Below are positions 16,432 to 25,079 of a DNA stretch of 64,000 nucleotides, piece by piece. Below the pieces are notes generated by a model. It searched no databases. It saw nothing but the letters and a program-made list of their open reading frames with translations, and was not told the DNA's origin. The stretch spans positions 2,108,001 through 2,172,000 of the forward strand of contig NZ_CP075371.1 in NCBI RefSeq assembly GCF_018459925.1. The letters are read 5' to 3'. Source of the DNA: Nocardioides aquaticus. GTDB lineage: Bacteria; Actinomycetota; Actinomycetes; Propionibacteriales; Nocardioidaceae. How positions within the stretch are numbered: position 1 is the stretch's first letter; every line of letters begins with the position of its first letter. The position numbers and the translations under genes are program-made.

Positions 16432-17517
16432 TCAGGCCGAGCGGGACTCCCCCAGGAACGGGTAGTCGGTGTAGCCCTCCGCGCCGCCGCCGTAGAAGGT
16501 GTCGCCGTTCGGCTCGTTGAGCTCGGCGCCCTGCTTCCAGCGCTCGGCCAGGTCGGGGTTGGCGATGTACTCGCGACCCACGGCGACCAGGTCGCCGAGG
16601 CCCTCGTCGAGCACGGACTCGACGTCGGCGAGCTGGGTGACGTCGGCGAAGCCCGAGTTCAGGATGGTCGGCCCGCCGAAGCGCTTGCGCAGGTCGGTCA
16701 CCAGCTGGCTGCGCGGGTCGGCCAGGATGCTGAGGTAGGCCAGGCCGAGGTCGGCGATGCCCTCCACGAGCGAGGTGTAGGTGGCCTCGACGTCGGACGG
16801 GTCCTCCTCCAGGCAGCCCTGGATGTTGTGGGCGGGGGAGATCCGGATGCCGACCTTGTCGGCGCCGATGGCCTCGGCGACCGCGCGGGTGACCTCGACG
16901 GTGAGGCGGGCGCGGGCCTCGGGGGAGCCGCCGTACCCGTCGGTGCGGGTGTTGCTGCTCGGGGCGAGGAACTGGTGCAGCAGGTAGCCGTTGGCCGAGT
17001 GCACCTCGACGCCGTCCAGGCCGGCCTCGACGGCGCAGCGCGCGGCGTGCACGAACTCCTCGACGATGCCGGGGATCTCGTCGGTCTCCAGGGCGCGCGG
17101 CTCCACGTGGGGGACCCGGCCCTCGGCGGTGACCATCTCGCCCGGCGCGGTGAGCGCGCTCGGGGCGACGGTCTCGAGGCCCTGCTTGTTGTCCGGGTGC
17201 GCGATGCGGCCGACGTGCATCAGCTGCACGACGATCTTCCCGCCGCCGTCGTGGACGGCCTGGCCGACCTTGCGCCAGCCCTCGACCTGCTCGGGGGAGT
17301 GGATGCCGGGGGTGTTCAGGTAGCCCTGGCCGGTGGCGCTGGGCTGGGTGCCCTCGCTGATGATCAGCCCGGCCCCGGCCCGCTGGCCGTAGTAGGTCAC
17401 CGCCAGGTCGGTGGGCGCCATGCCCTCGCCGGCGCGGTTGCGGGTCAGCGGCGCCATCACGAAGCGCTGCGGGAGGGTCCAGGACCCTACGGAGATGGGC
17501 TCGAACGCACGGGACAC
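16432..17517 (-). CDS. alkene reductase, Old Yellow Enzyme family
   Basis: 361 aa FMN-dependent NADH/NADPH:flavin oxidoreductase. It starts near 'SRAFEPISVGSWTLPQRFVM' with 'APLTRNRA' (FMN-binding region). The paired 'EVHSANGYLLHQFLAPSSN' and 'RTDGYGG' motifs and 'HVGRIAHP' are typical of the NemA/OPR group. The GTG at 17517 is preceded by AAAGGA. Family members reduce electrophilic alkenes, nitro compounds and nitrate esters. It is divergent from the acetyltransferase gene. Confidence 0.92.
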   Translation of the reverse strand: MSRAFEPISVGSWTLPQRFVMAPLTRNRAGEGMAPTDLAVTYYGQRAGAGLIISEGTQPSATGQGYLNTPGIHSPEQVEGWRKVGQAVHDGGGKIVVQLMHVGRIAHPDNKQGLETVAPSALTAPGEMVTAEGRVPHVEPRALETDEIPGIVEEFVHAARCAVEAGLDGVEVHSANGYLLHQFLAPSSNTRTDGYGGSPEARARLTVEVTRAVAEAIGADKVGIRISPAHNIQGCLEEDPSDVEATYTSLVEGIADLGLAYLSILADPRSQLVTDLRKRFGGPTILNSGFADVTQLADVESVLDEGLGDLVAVGREYIANPDLAERWKQGAELNEPNGDTFYGGGAEGYTDYPFLGESRSA

Positions 17518-17607
17518 GAGGTGTCCTTTCGTCGGGGAGATGGGTAAAAGTACGACGACCTCAGCGCTCACCCCCGTCGTCTGATTCCCGCCCGTAGGGT
17601 GAGGAAC

Positions 17608-17934
17608 ATGACGCAGCAGCCCACCGACGGCGCCGGACAGCCCACCACCGAGGCCTTCGAGGTGCGCCACGCACCCGAGGAGAACCGCTACGAGGTGTGG
17701 GCCGCCGGCGAGCGGGCCGGCTTCGCCGCCTACGTGCTCGACGGGGACCGGATCACCTTCACCCACACCGAGGTCGCCGACCGCTTCGAGGGCCAGGGCG
17801 TCGGCTCCGTGCTGGTCCGCGGCGCGCTCGACGACGTCCGTCGCGGCGCCCGGCTGCGCGTGGTCGCGGAGTGCCCGTTCGTCGCGTCGTGGCTCGAGCG
17901 GCACCCCGACCAGCAGGACGTCCTCGCCGACTGA
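17608..17934 (+). CDS. GNAT-family N-acetyltransferase, small YjdJ-like type
   Basis: 108 aa. Short GNAT fold with the acetyl-CoA loop 'FEGQGVGSVLVRGALDDVRR' and a final 'VVAECPFVASWLERHPDQQD', the signature of the small YjdJ-type proteins. The ATG at 17608 has GAGG 5-8 nt upstream. Substrate unknown. It is divergently oriented from the ene-reductase and separated from parA by about 300 nt. Confidence 0.85.
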   Translation: MTQQPTDGAGQPTTEAFEVRHAPEENRYEVWAAGERAGFAAYVLDGDRITFTHTEVADRFEGQGVGSVLVRGALDDVRRGARLRVVAECPFVASWLERHPDQQDVLAD

Positions 17935-18006
17935 CCGTGGACTGACCGCCGAGTGCCCGAGCGGCGGGCGCCGGGCAGGGAAGTCCCCGGTCGGCCGGGG
18001 ACTTCC

Positions 18007-18040
18007 GAACATGTCGGCCTTTGCACAGGCCGACATGTTC
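18007..18040. repeat. 14-bp perfect inverted repeat upstream of parA
   Basis: GAACATGTCGGCCT at 18007-18020 and its exact complement at 18027-18040 are separated by TTGCAC. It sits in the 300-nt gap between the acetyltransferase and parA genes. There is no T-run after it, so a terminator is possible but not typical; a regulator site is the alternative. Apart from this, the gap 17935-18230 shows nothing I can name. Confidence 0.6.
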
Positions 18041-18230
18041 GAAACTCGCCCGTCGAGTCCGGGCGTTTGAACCACACCCGCACCACAGGCACCACGCGTC
18101 ACACGGTCGCCGCCCGCGCTTCCCTCATGTCGCCGACACGCGGCGCGCCTGCGCAATGTCGCCGTGTCGACAAACGATGCTGTCGGGGTACGGCCCACGT
18201 GGGCGGCACGAGACGACAGGGGTGCGGCAG

Positions 18231-19262
18231 ATGACCGACGCAGGAACGTTCCCGGGCGGTGGGTCCTTCGGTGGCTCGGCCGCCGGCGAGATGCCCCCGA
18301 TGGTGCGCACCCCGGCGCCGCCGCGCGCCCCGCAGGCGCCGCTGGGCACCAGCGAGCCGCTGCCCTTCGAGCGCCCGGCGCGCCCCGAGGCGGCTGCCCC
18401 CGCCGAGGCGCCGGCCGAGGTGGAGATCGGTCCGACCGGTCGCCCGATGCCCTTCCTGCCCGAGCCCGGCCCGGTCGCCGAGGGCGCCCGTGCCCGGGTG
18501 ATCTCGATGTGCAACCAGAAGGGCGGGGTGGGCAAGACCACCACGACCATCAACCTGGGCGCCTCGCTGGCCGAGTACGGCCGCCGCGTCCTGCTCGTCG
18601 ACTTCGACCCCCAGGGTTCGCTGTCGGTCGGCCTCGGGCTGAACCCCCAGGGCATGGACCTGACGATCTACAACCTGCTGATGCAGTCCGACGTGACCCT
18701 CGACGAGGTCGTCGTGCCCTCCGGCGTGCCCGGCATGGACCTGCTGCCCTCCAACATCGACCTGTCGGCCGCCGAGGTGCAGCTGGTCCACGAGGTCGGC
18801 CGCGAGCAGACCCTGCAGCGCGTGCTGGGGCCCGCGATGGAGGCCTATGACGTCATCCTCATCGACTGCCAGCCCTCGCTGGGCCTGCTGACGGTCAACG
18901 CGCTCACCGCCTCCGACGGCGTCATCGTGCCGCTCGAGTGCGAGTACTTCGCGCTGCGCGGCGTGGCCCTGCTCAAGACCACGATCGACAAGGTGCGCGA
19001 GCGGCTCAACCCCAAGCTGTCCATCGACGGCGTGCTCGGCACGATGTACGACGGGCGCACCCTGCACGGCCGCGAGGTCATGGAGCGCCTGGTCCAGGCC
19101 TGGGGCGACACGGTCTTCCACACCGTCATCCGCCGCACGGTGAAGTTCTCCGACTCCACCGTGGCCGGCGAGCCGATCACCTCCTACGCCTCGTCCTCGC
19201 CGGGCGCGGCGGCGTACCGTCAGCTGGCCAAGGAGGTGCTGGTCCGGTGCCACGACGCGTGA
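18231..19262 (+). CDS. ParA/Soj-family ATPase of the parA-scpA-scpB cluster
   Basis: 343 aa. A proline-rich N-terminal extension (residues 1-85) precedes the ParA core. Deviant Walker A is 'CNQKGGVGKTTTTINLGASL', Walker A' is 'VLLVDFDPQGSLSVGLGL', and Walker B is 'YDVILIDCQPSLGLLTVNAL'. It ends 'SDSTVAGEPITSYASSSPGA', as in Soj-like proteins. It matches Rv1708, the second ParA of actinobacteria, which sits next to scpA/scpB; there is no ParB partner here. The ATG at 18231 gives a normal start of the Pro-rich leader. Confidence 0.9.
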   Translation: MTDAGTFPGGGSFGGSAAGEMPPMVRTPAPPRAPQAPLGTSEPLPFERPARPEAAAPAEAPAEVEIGPTGRPMPFLPEPGPVAEGARARVISMCNQKGGVGKTTTTINLGASLAEYGRRVLLVDFDPQGSLSVGLGLNPQGMDLTIYNLLMQSDVTLDEVVVPSGVPGMDLLPSNIDLSAAEVQLVHEVGREQTLQRVLGPAMEAYDVILIDCQPSLGLLTVNALTASDGVIVPLECEYFALRGVALLKTTIDKVRERLNPKLSIDGVLGTMYDGRTLHGREVMERLVQAWGDTVFHTVIRRTVKFSDSTVAGEPITSYASSSPGAAAYRQLAKEVLVRCHDA

Positions 19263-19264
19263 GC

Positions 19265-19603
19265 ATGCCCTCGGCCGACGACCTGTTCCGGCCCACCGAG
19301 GACGCCGCCGCGGGCGCCGACGCCAAGCCGCGCTCCGTACGGGCCGTGCCCGACGACGCCACCGAGACCGCGCCCGCGCAACGTCGTCCCAGCGGTCGGG
19401 TCCGCCACGACGAGAAGATGACCGTCTACGTCACCGCCGAGGAGCTGCTCAGCATCGAGCACACCCGGCTGACCCTGCGTGCGAGCCACGGGCTGGCCGT
19501 CGACCGGGGCCGGCTGGTGCGCGAGGCGTTGGCGCTCGTGCTCGCCGAGTACGACGCGAACGGTGCCGACAGCGCGCTGGTGCGACGGCTCGCCGAGGGA
19601 TGA
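19265..19603 (+). CDS. hypothetical protein between parA and scpA, possible ribbon-helix-helix
   Basis: 112 aa. The first 45 residues are disordered (Ala, Arg, Pro-rich). From 'RHDEKMTVYVTAEELLSIEH' on there is a strand followed by two helices ('TRLTLRASHGLAVDRGRLVR', 'EALALVLAEY'), which resembles a ribbon-helix-helix DNA-binding unit. Such a protein between ParA and ScpA is common in actinobacteria; a role as ParA partner is only a guess. A GTG at 19259 overlapping the parA stop is an alternative start. ATGA overlap with scpA. Confidence 0.7.
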   Translation: MPSADDLFRPTEDAAAGADAKPRSVRAVPDDATETAPAQRRPSGRVRHDEKMTVYVTAEELLSIEHTRLTLRASHGLAVDRGRLVREALALVLAEYDANGADSALVRRLAEG

Positions 19604-20448
19604 GCGAGCAGCCGGACCCCACCCCGGCGTTCGCGGTGCACCTCGACAACTTCGAGGGCCCCTTCGACCTGCTGCTGAGCCTGATCTCGAAGCACAAGCT
19701 CGACATCACCGAGGTCTCGCTGTCCCGGGTCACCGACGAGTTCATCGCCCACGTCAAGGCCGGCGGCACCGTCTGGGACCTCGAGCAGACCACGTCGTTC
19801 CTGCTGGTCGCCTCCACCCTGCTCGACCTCAAGGCCGCCCGGCTGCTGCCGCAGGCCGAGGTGGAGGACGAGGAGGACCTGGCGCTGCTCGAGGCCCGTG
19901 ACCTGCTCTTCGCCCGGCTGCTGCAGTACAAGGCCTTCAAGCTGGTCGCGGCCCGGATGGGCGAGCGGCTCGCCGGTGAGTCGCGGCGCCACCCGCGGGC
20001 CGTCGGTCTCGAGGACCGGTACGCCGCACTGCTGCCGGAGGTGCTGATCGGCATCGGGCTGGAGCAGTTCGCGGCGCTGGCGGCGAGGGCGCTGGCGCCC
20101 AAGCCGGTCGTGGAGGTCTCGCTCGAGCACATCCACACCAGCACCGTCAGCGTCCGGGAGCAGGGTGCGCTCGTGGTCTCCCGGCTCCGGGCGCAGGGCA
20201 CGCTCACCTTCCGCACGCTGTGCGGCGACTCCCCGGACACCCTCACCACGGTGGCCCGGTTCCTGTCGCTGCTGGAGCTCTTCCGCGAGGGCGTGGTCGT
20301 CTTCGAGCAGGCCAGCGCCCTGGCCGAGCTCAGCATCCGCTGGACGGGGGCCGAGGACGCCGAGGTCGAGATCACCGACGAGTTCGACGGCGCCCCGCCC
20401 CAGGCGGACCCGCCGGCCCCGCGAGAGGATGACCCCGATGGACACTGA
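19600..20448 (+). CDS. scpA: segregation and condensation protein A
   Basis: 282 aa kleisin subunit of the SMC-ScpAB condensin. The N-terminal SMC-binding helix region shows 'HLDNFEGPFDLLLSLISKHK' and 'LDITEVSLSRVTDEFIAHV'. The middle has 'FLLVASTLLDLKAARLLP', and the C-terminal winged helix holds 'TLTFRTLCGDSPDTLTTVAR' and 'FLSLLELFREGVVVFEQ'. All hallmark segments are present. Overlaps the upstream gene by 4 nt and scpB by about 11 nt. Confidence 0.96.
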   Translation: MSEQPDPTPAFAVHLDNFEGPFDLLLSLISKHKLDITEVSLSRVTDEFIAHVKAGGTVWDLEQTTSFLLVASTLLDLKAARLLPQAEVEDEEDLALLEARDLLFARLLQYKAFKLVAARMGERLAGESRRHPRAVGLEDRYAALLPEVLIGIGLEQFAALAARALAPKPVVEVSLEHIHTSTVSVREQGALVVSRLRAQGTLTFRTLCGDSPDTLTTVARFLSLLELFREGVVVFEQASALAELSIRWTGAEDAEVEITDEFDGAPPQADPPAPREDDPDGH

Positions 20449-21121
20449 CGCCCCCCGTACCGACGACCCGGCCCTCGACGACCCGGCCCTCGACGTGCCC
20501 CTCGCCCCGCTGCGTCCCTCGCTCGAGGCGATGCTGATGATCGCCGACCAGCCGCTCGACGAGCCCACGCTCGCCGCCGCGGTCGGCCACCCGGCCGACG
20601 CCGTGGCCGGGGCGCTGGTCGACCTGGCCCACGAGTACGACGAGCAGCGCCGCGGCTTCGAGCTGCGCAACGTCGCCGGCGGGTGGCGCTACTACACCCG
20701 CGACGAGTACGCCCCCGTCGTCGAGGCCTACGTCCTCGAGGGCCAGCAGGCCCGGCTGACCCAGGCCGCCCTCGAGACCCTCGCCGTGGTGGCCTACCGC
20801 CAGCCGATCGCCCGGGCCCGGGTGTCGGCGATCCGCGGCGTCAACGTCGACGGCGTGATGCGCACCCTGCTGACCCGCGGCCTGGTCGAGGAGGCCGGCG
20901 CCGACCACGAGTCCGGTGCCACGCTGTTCCGTACCACCGGCTACTTCCTCGAGCGGATCGGGGTCACCGGGCTCGACGACCTGCCCGACCTGGCGCCCTA
21001 CCTGCCCGACATGGCCGACATGGAGGACGAGCTGGCCGGCCTCTCCGGCCGCGCGCCGGACCCGGTCGGGCCGGCCTCCACCCCCGACCTGCCCCCCGAC
21101 GCACCCCAGGAGAACCCATGA
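20438..21121 (+). CDS. scpB: segregation and condensation protein B
   Basis: 227 aa. Two winged-helix domains: 'LEAMLMIADQPLDEPTLAAA' begins the first and 'TQAALETLAVVAYRQPIARA' with 'RVSAIRGVNVDGVMRTLLTR' is the family signature of the second. The C-terminal tail is acidic and Pro-rich. The ATG at 20438 is preferred over 20429 because AGAGG lies 9 nt upstream of it. It partners with ScpA and SMC in chromosome condensation. Stop overlaps the rluB start. Confidence 0.95.
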   Translation: MDTDAPRTDDPALDDPALDVPLAPLRPSLEAMLMIADQPLDEPTLAAAVGHPADAVAGALVDLAHEYDEQRRGFELRNVAGGWRYYTRDEYAPVVEAYVLEGQQARLTQAALETLAVVAYRQPIARARVSAIRGVNVDGVMRTLLTRGLVEEAGADHESGATLFRTTGYFLERIGVTGLDDLPDLAPYLPDMADMEDELAGLSGRAPDPVGPASTPDLPPDAPQENP

Positions 21122-21894
21122 GCGACCTGCCCGAGGGCGTGCCCGTCGACGAGGACGGCCGGGTACGCCTGCAGAAGCTGCTGGCCGCCTCCGGCGTCGC
21201 CTCGCGCCGCAAGTGCGAGGAGCTGATGCTCGGCGGCGAGGTCGTCGTCGATGGCGAGGTGGTCACCCGCCTCGGCACCAAGGTCGACCCGACCACCGCG
21301 GTGATCCGGGTCTCCGGGCGGCGGCTGCCGCCGGTCTCGCCGCACGTCTACCTCGTGCTGAACAAGCCGACCGGCGTCGTCTCGACGATGTCGGACCCGC
21401 AGGGCCGCCGCACCCTCTCGGACCTCGTCGAGGACCGCCCCGAGCGGCTCTTCCACGTCGGACGCCTCGACACGGACACCTCCGGCCTGCTGCTGCTGAC
21501 CAACGACGGCGACTTCGCGCAGCGGATGGCGCACCCGTCCTACGAGGTCGACAAGACCTACGTCGCCGAGGTCGAGGGCGAGGTCCACATCCGCACGGTC
21601 CGCCAGCTGATCGCCGGTGTCGAGCTCGACGACGGCCCGGTCACCGTCAGCGCCGCCCGGGTCGTCGGCGGCGACCCGCGGCACGACTCGCAGGGCAAGT
21701 CCATCGTCGAGCTGACCATCCATGAGGGCCGGAACCGGATCGTGCGCCGCCTGCTCGACCACGTGGGGCACCCCGTACGCCGCCTCACCCGCACCGCGAT
21801 CGGACCCGTACGCCTGGGCAAGCAGCCGGTCGGCGCCCTGCGCGACCTCACGCACGACGAGCTCGGCGCGCTGCTCGACCGCGCGGAGATGTGA
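21118..21894 (+). CDS. rluB: pseudouridine synthase RluB/RsuA family
   Basis: 258 aa. N-terminal S4 domain 'RLQKLLAASGVASRRKCEEL' is followed by the catalytic domain. The catalytic aspartate is in 'HVGRLDTDTSGLLLLTNDG', and 'HEGRNRIVRRLLDHVGHPVR' is the C-terminal motif. Expected to make a pseudouridine in 23S rRNA. Locus order matches Rv1711. Overlaps scpB and the next gene by 4 nt each. Confidence 0.94.
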   Translation: MSDLPEGVPVDEDGRVRLQKLLAASGVASRRKCEELMLGGEVVVDGEVVTRLGTKVDPTTAVIRVSGRRLPPVSPHVYLVLNKPTGVVSTMSDPQGRRTLSDLVEDRPERLFHVGRLDTDTSGLLLLTNDGDFAQRMAHPSYEVDKTYVAEVEGEVHIRTVRQLIAGVELDDGPVTVSAARVVGGDPRHDSQGKSIVELTIHEGRNRIVRRLLDHVGHPVRRLTRTAIGPVRLGKQPVGALRDLTHDELGALLDRAEM

Positions 21895-22232
21895 CCGAGC
21901 CCGAGGACCTCGACGAGGTCGAGCAGCAGCGCTGGCTGGTCGTCGGCGGCCGTCGCTGGCGACGCCAGGACCCGGCGCTGCCCGAGGACGTCGCCGCCCG
22001 CCTCAAGTCCCACCTGGGCCGGGGGCGCAGCGGCACCGGCGCCGCCCGCAAGCGGGGCGACGACGAGGCCGTCGCCGCTGCCCGCCACCGCACCGGCCTG
22101 GCCAAGCACGGCCTGGGGGAGCGGGGCGACCCGTGGTGGGATCAGTCCGACGACGAGCGCCGCGAGCGCTGGGAGCAGGCGCTGACCGAGCTGGACGCGC
22201 TCGACGGTGACGGTGGGGGGCGAGGCGACTAG
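21891..22232 (+). CDS. hypothetical charged protein downstream of rluB
   Basis: 113 aa with very many charged residues and no membrane segment. Notable segments are 'RWLVVGGRRWRRQDPALPED' and 'GERGDPWWDQSDDERRERWE'. It starts with GTG overlapping the rluB stop. Homologues that I recognise in actinobacteria are only called hypothetical or 'biopolymer transporter Tol', which this sequence does not support. Likely co-translated with rluB. Confidence 0.65.
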   Translation: MTEPEDLDEVEQQRWLVVGGRRWRRQDPALPEDVAARLKSHLGRGRSGTGAARKRGDDEAVAAARHRTGLAKHGLGERGDPWWDQSDDERRERWEQALTELDALDGDGGGRGD

Positions 22233-22241
22233 CGTCGGAGG

Positions 22242-23054
22242 ATGAGCGCACCGCGCCTGGGATCTCAGCCGCTGCCGGGGCTGCTGCGCCCCTACGTCAC
22301 GGGCCTGGTCGCCTACGACGGCGTCGGCGAGCCGGGGGTGCACCGTGGTCTGCCGTCGACCTCGCTGACCCTCGTCCTGCCGGTGGGCGAGCCGGTCCTC
22401 GTGGGGTGGTCCTTGGCGGACCCCGGGCCGGCGCGCTGGTCAGTGATCTCCGGCCTCCGCGACGTTCCTGCAGCCATCCATCACGGCGGCCGACAGCGCG
22501 GGTTGCAGCTCTCGCTCACCGTGAGCGGGGCCCGTGCCCTGCTCGGCGTGCCGGCGGCCGCGCTCGCCGGTGAGATCCTCACGCTCGAGGAGGTCGGTCG
22601 TCTCCAGCAGCTCCCCGCACTGGTGCACGACGCCGACGACGTGACCACCGCGGCTCCCGCGGTGCTGGCCGCCCTGCTCGACGCTGTCGACGAGGACGCC
22701 GCGGCCACGGTGCGCGCCGAGGTCGGCCGGTCGCTGGCGCTGCTGAGCCGCGGCGCAGGCGTGCAGGAGTCGGCCGACCAGGTCGGCTACGGACGGCGCC
22801 ACCTCGGCGCTCTCGTGCGTTCCGAGACGGGCCTGACCCCGCGCACGATCACGCGGATCGCCCGGTTCGAGCGTGCGCAGGCCGTCCTGCGGGGCGCGTC
22901 GCCGGGCACGCTGGGGGACGTGGCGGCTCGTGCCGGCTACGCCGACCAGTCGCACCTGACCCGGGAGTGGCTCGCCCTCGCGGGGTGCACCCCGTCGGCG
23001 TGGCGGCGCGACGAGCTCCCAAACGTCCAAGACGCGGTGTCCGCCCCCGGGTGA
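22242..23054 (+). CDS. AraC-family transcriptional regulator
   Basis: 270 aa. The C-terminal part has the double helix-turn-helix of AraC proteins, with 'ESADQVGYGRRHLGALVRSE' and 'LGDVAARAGYADQSHLTREW'. The N-terminal half ('LPGLLRPYVTGLVAYDG', 'PSTSLTLVLPVGEP') resembles the AraC-associated DUF6597-type sensor domain. The next gene, 10 nt away, is a VOC-family protein and a probable co-transcribed partner. Confidence 0.88.
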   Translation: MSAPRLGSQPLPGLLRPYVTGLVAYDGVGEPGVHRGLPSTSLTLVLPVGEPVLVGWSLADPGPARWSVISGLRDVPAAIHHGGRQRGLQLSLTVSGARALLGVPAAALAGEILTLEEVGRLQQLPALVHDADDVTTAAPAVLAALLDAVDEDAAATVRAEVGRSLALLSRGAGVQESADQVGYGRRHLGALVRSETGLTPRTITRIARFERAQAVLRGASPGTLGDVAARAGYADQSHLTREWLALAGCTPSAWRRDELPNVQDAVSAPG

Positions 23055-23064
23055 GGGTGGACCC

Positions 23065-23457
23065 ATGACGACCCACGACATCGGCCTCTGGCACTCCCTG
23101 ACCCTGCGCGACGCGGACTCGATGTTCGCGTGGCTGCGCGCCGTGGGGTTCGTCGAGCACGCCACCTACCGCGACGAGGCCGACCCGTCGGTCGTGCAGC
23201 ACTCCGAGTGGACCTGGTCCGGAGGCGACGGCGTCACGGGCGGGCTGATGGTGGGGTCGGCCCGGGACGCCCAGCCGGGCGGCAACGGGTCGGCGTACCT
23301 CGTCTGCACGGACCCGACGGCGGTGATGGCGGCGGCGCTCGCGGCCGGCGGCACCGAAGTGGTGGCCATCGAGGACAAGGGGTACGGCGGCACCGGTGGC
23401 ACGGTGGCCGACCCCGAGGGCAACCACTGGTCGCTCGGGACCTACCGACCCTCCTGA
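23065..23457 (+). CDS. VOC (glyoxalase/bleomycin resistance) family protein
   Basis: 130 aa, a single vicinal-oxygen-chelate domain. Typical features are 'LTLRDADSMFAWLRAVGFVE', 'STYL/AYLVCTDPTAVMAAAL'-like central strands and the closing 'GTVADPEGNHWSLGTY' motif with the metal-binding Glu. Small VOC proteins next to AraC regulators are common; substrate unknown. Confidence 0.85.
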   Translation: MTTHDIGLWHSLTLRDADSMFAWLRAVGFVEHATYRDEADPSVVQHSEWTWSGGDGVTGGLMVGSARDAQPGGNGSAYLVCTDPTAVMAAALAAGGTEVVAIEDKGYGGTGGTVADPEGNHWSLGTYRPS

Positions 23458-23556
23458 GGTGCCGGCCCGAGGTGCCGGCCTGAGACGCCCGCCGCCCCCG
23501 ACCCGTGCCCTCGCTAGCCTGGGTCCGGTCCAGAGGTGGCGAGCGGAGGAGGCACG

Positions 23557-23940
23557 GTGTCGGTCAGGGCGGTCCGAGGGGCCACGCAGCTCGACGAGGA
23601 CGTGCGCGAGCACATGCTCGAGCGGGTCGAGGAGATGGTCCGCGACGTGATGGCCGCCAACGGTCTCGAGGTCGACGACTTCATCTCGATCATCTTCACC
23701 GCCACCTCCGACCTGGTCAGCGAGTTCCCGGCCTACGCGGCCCGCCAGCTCGGCTTCTCCGACGTTCCGCTGCTGTGCGCCCGGGAGCTCGAGATCGAGC
23801 GGTCGATGCCGCGGGTGGTGCGGATGATGGCGCACGTCGAGACCGACCTGCCCCGCGCGGACCTGACCCACGTCTACCTCCACGGCGCGGCAGCCCTGCG
23901 CCGCGACCTGTCCCGGGTGCGCTCCGTCCCCGATGAGTGA
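23557..23940 (+). CDS. aroH: chorismate mutase, AroH type
   Basis: 127 aa, monofunctional trimeric chorismate mutase of the Bacillus AroH fold. Diagnostic residues are the N-terminal 'SVRAVRGATQLDEDVREHML' with the active-site Arg, 'FISIIFTATSDLVSEFPAYA' and 'GFSDVPLLCARELEIE'. It converts chorismate to prephenate, the substrate of the TyrA encoded next. The GTG at 23557 follows GGAGGAGG. Confidence 0.93.
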   Translation: MSVRAVRGATQLDEDVREHMLERVEEMVRDVMAANGLEVDDFISIIFTATSDLVSEFPAYAARQLGFSDVPLLCARELEIERSMPRVVRMMAHVETDLPRADLTHVYLHGAAALRRDLSRVRSVPDE

Positions 23941-23970
23941 GACCGATGAGTGAGACCGATGGGTGAGACC
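23932..23970 (+). repeat. three tandem 13-mers across the aroH stop and tyrA start
   Basis: GATGAGTGAGACC occurs at 23932-23944 and 23945-23957 and, with one change, at 23958-23970. The copies supply the aroH stop codon and two candidate tyrA starts (GTG 23950, ATG 23959). Copy number changes would shift the start context. Confidence 0.85.
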
Positions 23971-25068
23971 GGCGCCGGCGCCCGTACGCCGGTGGTCGCC
24001 GGGGTGCCCGGGCCCGTCGAGGTCGTCGGCGTCGGCCTGCTGGGCGCCTCGATCGGCCTGGCCTGCCGCCGGGCGGGGCTCGAGGTGCTGCTGCGCGACG
24101 TCAACGACGACCACGTCCGGACCGCCTCGGGGCTCGGCGCCGGGCGGGCCGTCCGGCCCGACGACGTGCCTGCCCTGGTGGTCGTGGCGGTCCCGCCGGA
24201 CCACCTCGCCGCCGAGGTCGGACGGGCGCTGGACCGGGTCCGTGACGTCCCGGGCGCGGTGGTGACCGACGTCGGCAGCGTGAAGTCCGGCCCGCTGAAC
24301 GCCCTCGCCGCGCACCCCGGGCTCGGCCGCTACGTCGGCGGCCACCCGATGGCCGGCAGCGAGCGGTCCGGGCCGCTGGCCGCGACCGCGGCCCTCTTCG
24401 ACGGCCGCCCGTGGGCGGTGACTCCGCACCCGTCCTCCGCGCCGGACGCGACCGCGGTCGTCGAGGCGCTGGCGCTGCTCTGCGGCGGGGTGCCGGTCCG
24501 GCTGACGCCCGACGAGCACGACCAGGCCGTCGCCCGCACCTCTCACGTGCCGCACCTGCTCGCCTCGGTGGTCGCCGCCCGGCTGGCCGAGGCGCCGGGC
24601 TCGCACCTGGCGCTGTCCGGCCAGGGGGTGCGCGACGTCACACGGGTCGCGGCCGGCGATCCCGCGCTGTACGGCCAGATCGTCAGCGCCAACGCCGACG
24701 CGGTGGTCGCGCTGCTCGGCGAGGTCCGCGCCGACCTCGACCGGGTGATCGCGGCCGTGGCCGGGGCGGACCGGCCCGCGCTGGAGGAGGTGCTGGGCCG
24801 CGGCGCCGCCGGCACCCGCGCCATCCCGGGCAAGCACGGCGGCCCGGCGCGGCCCGTGCTCACCGTGCACGTCTCGGTGCCCGACCACCCCGGCGAGCTG
24901 GCCCGGTTGTTCGCCGACGCCGGTCGCAGCGGGGTCAACATCGAGGACGTCCGGATCGACCACGACCCCGGCCGCCCGGTCGGGCTGGTCGAGCTGGTCG
25001 TGGAGGAGGTCGGCGCCGAGCACCTGCGGGGGTCGCTCGAATCGAGGGGTTGGCTCACGCACCGGTAG
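23959..25068 (+). CDS. tyrA: prephenate dehydrogenase
   Basis: 369 aa. An NAD-binding Rossmann motif 'VEVVGVGLLGASIGLACRRA' opens the protein. 'GGHPMAGSERSGPLAATAAL' holds the conserved His-Pro-Met-Ala-Gly motif of the active site. A C-terminal ACT domain ('VHVSVPDHPGELARLFADAG', 'VNIEDVRIDHDPG') suggests feedback control by tyrosine. It follows chorismate mutase directly, so the pair runs chorismate to 4-hydroxyphenylpyruvate. The start is in the third 13-mer repeat; GTG 23950 is the alternative. Confidence 0.94.
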   Translation: MGETGAGARTPVVAGVPGPVEVVGVGLLGASIGLACRRAGLEVLLRDVNDDHVRTASGLGAGRAVRPDDVPALVVVAVPPDHLAAEVGRALDRVRDVPGAVVTDVGSVKSGPLNALAAHPGLGRYVGGHPMAGSERSGPLAATAALFDGRPWAVTPHPSSAPDATAVVEALALLCGGVPVRLTPDEHDQAVARTSHVPHLLASVVAARLAEAPGSHLALSGQGVRDVTRVAAGDPALYGQIVSANADAVVALLGEVRADLDRVIAAVAGADRPALEEVLGRGAAGTRAIPGKHGGPARPVLTVHVSVPDHPGELARLFADAGRSGVNIEDVRIDHDPGRPVGLVELVVEEVGAEHLRGSLESRGWLTHR

Positions 25069-25079
25069 GCTGACCTGCC

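Noticed and set aside
18007..18040. LexA box or dif site near parA
   Set aside because: Half-sites do not have the TCGAAC-N4-GTTCGA spacing, and I cannot match the sequence to a known dif consensus.
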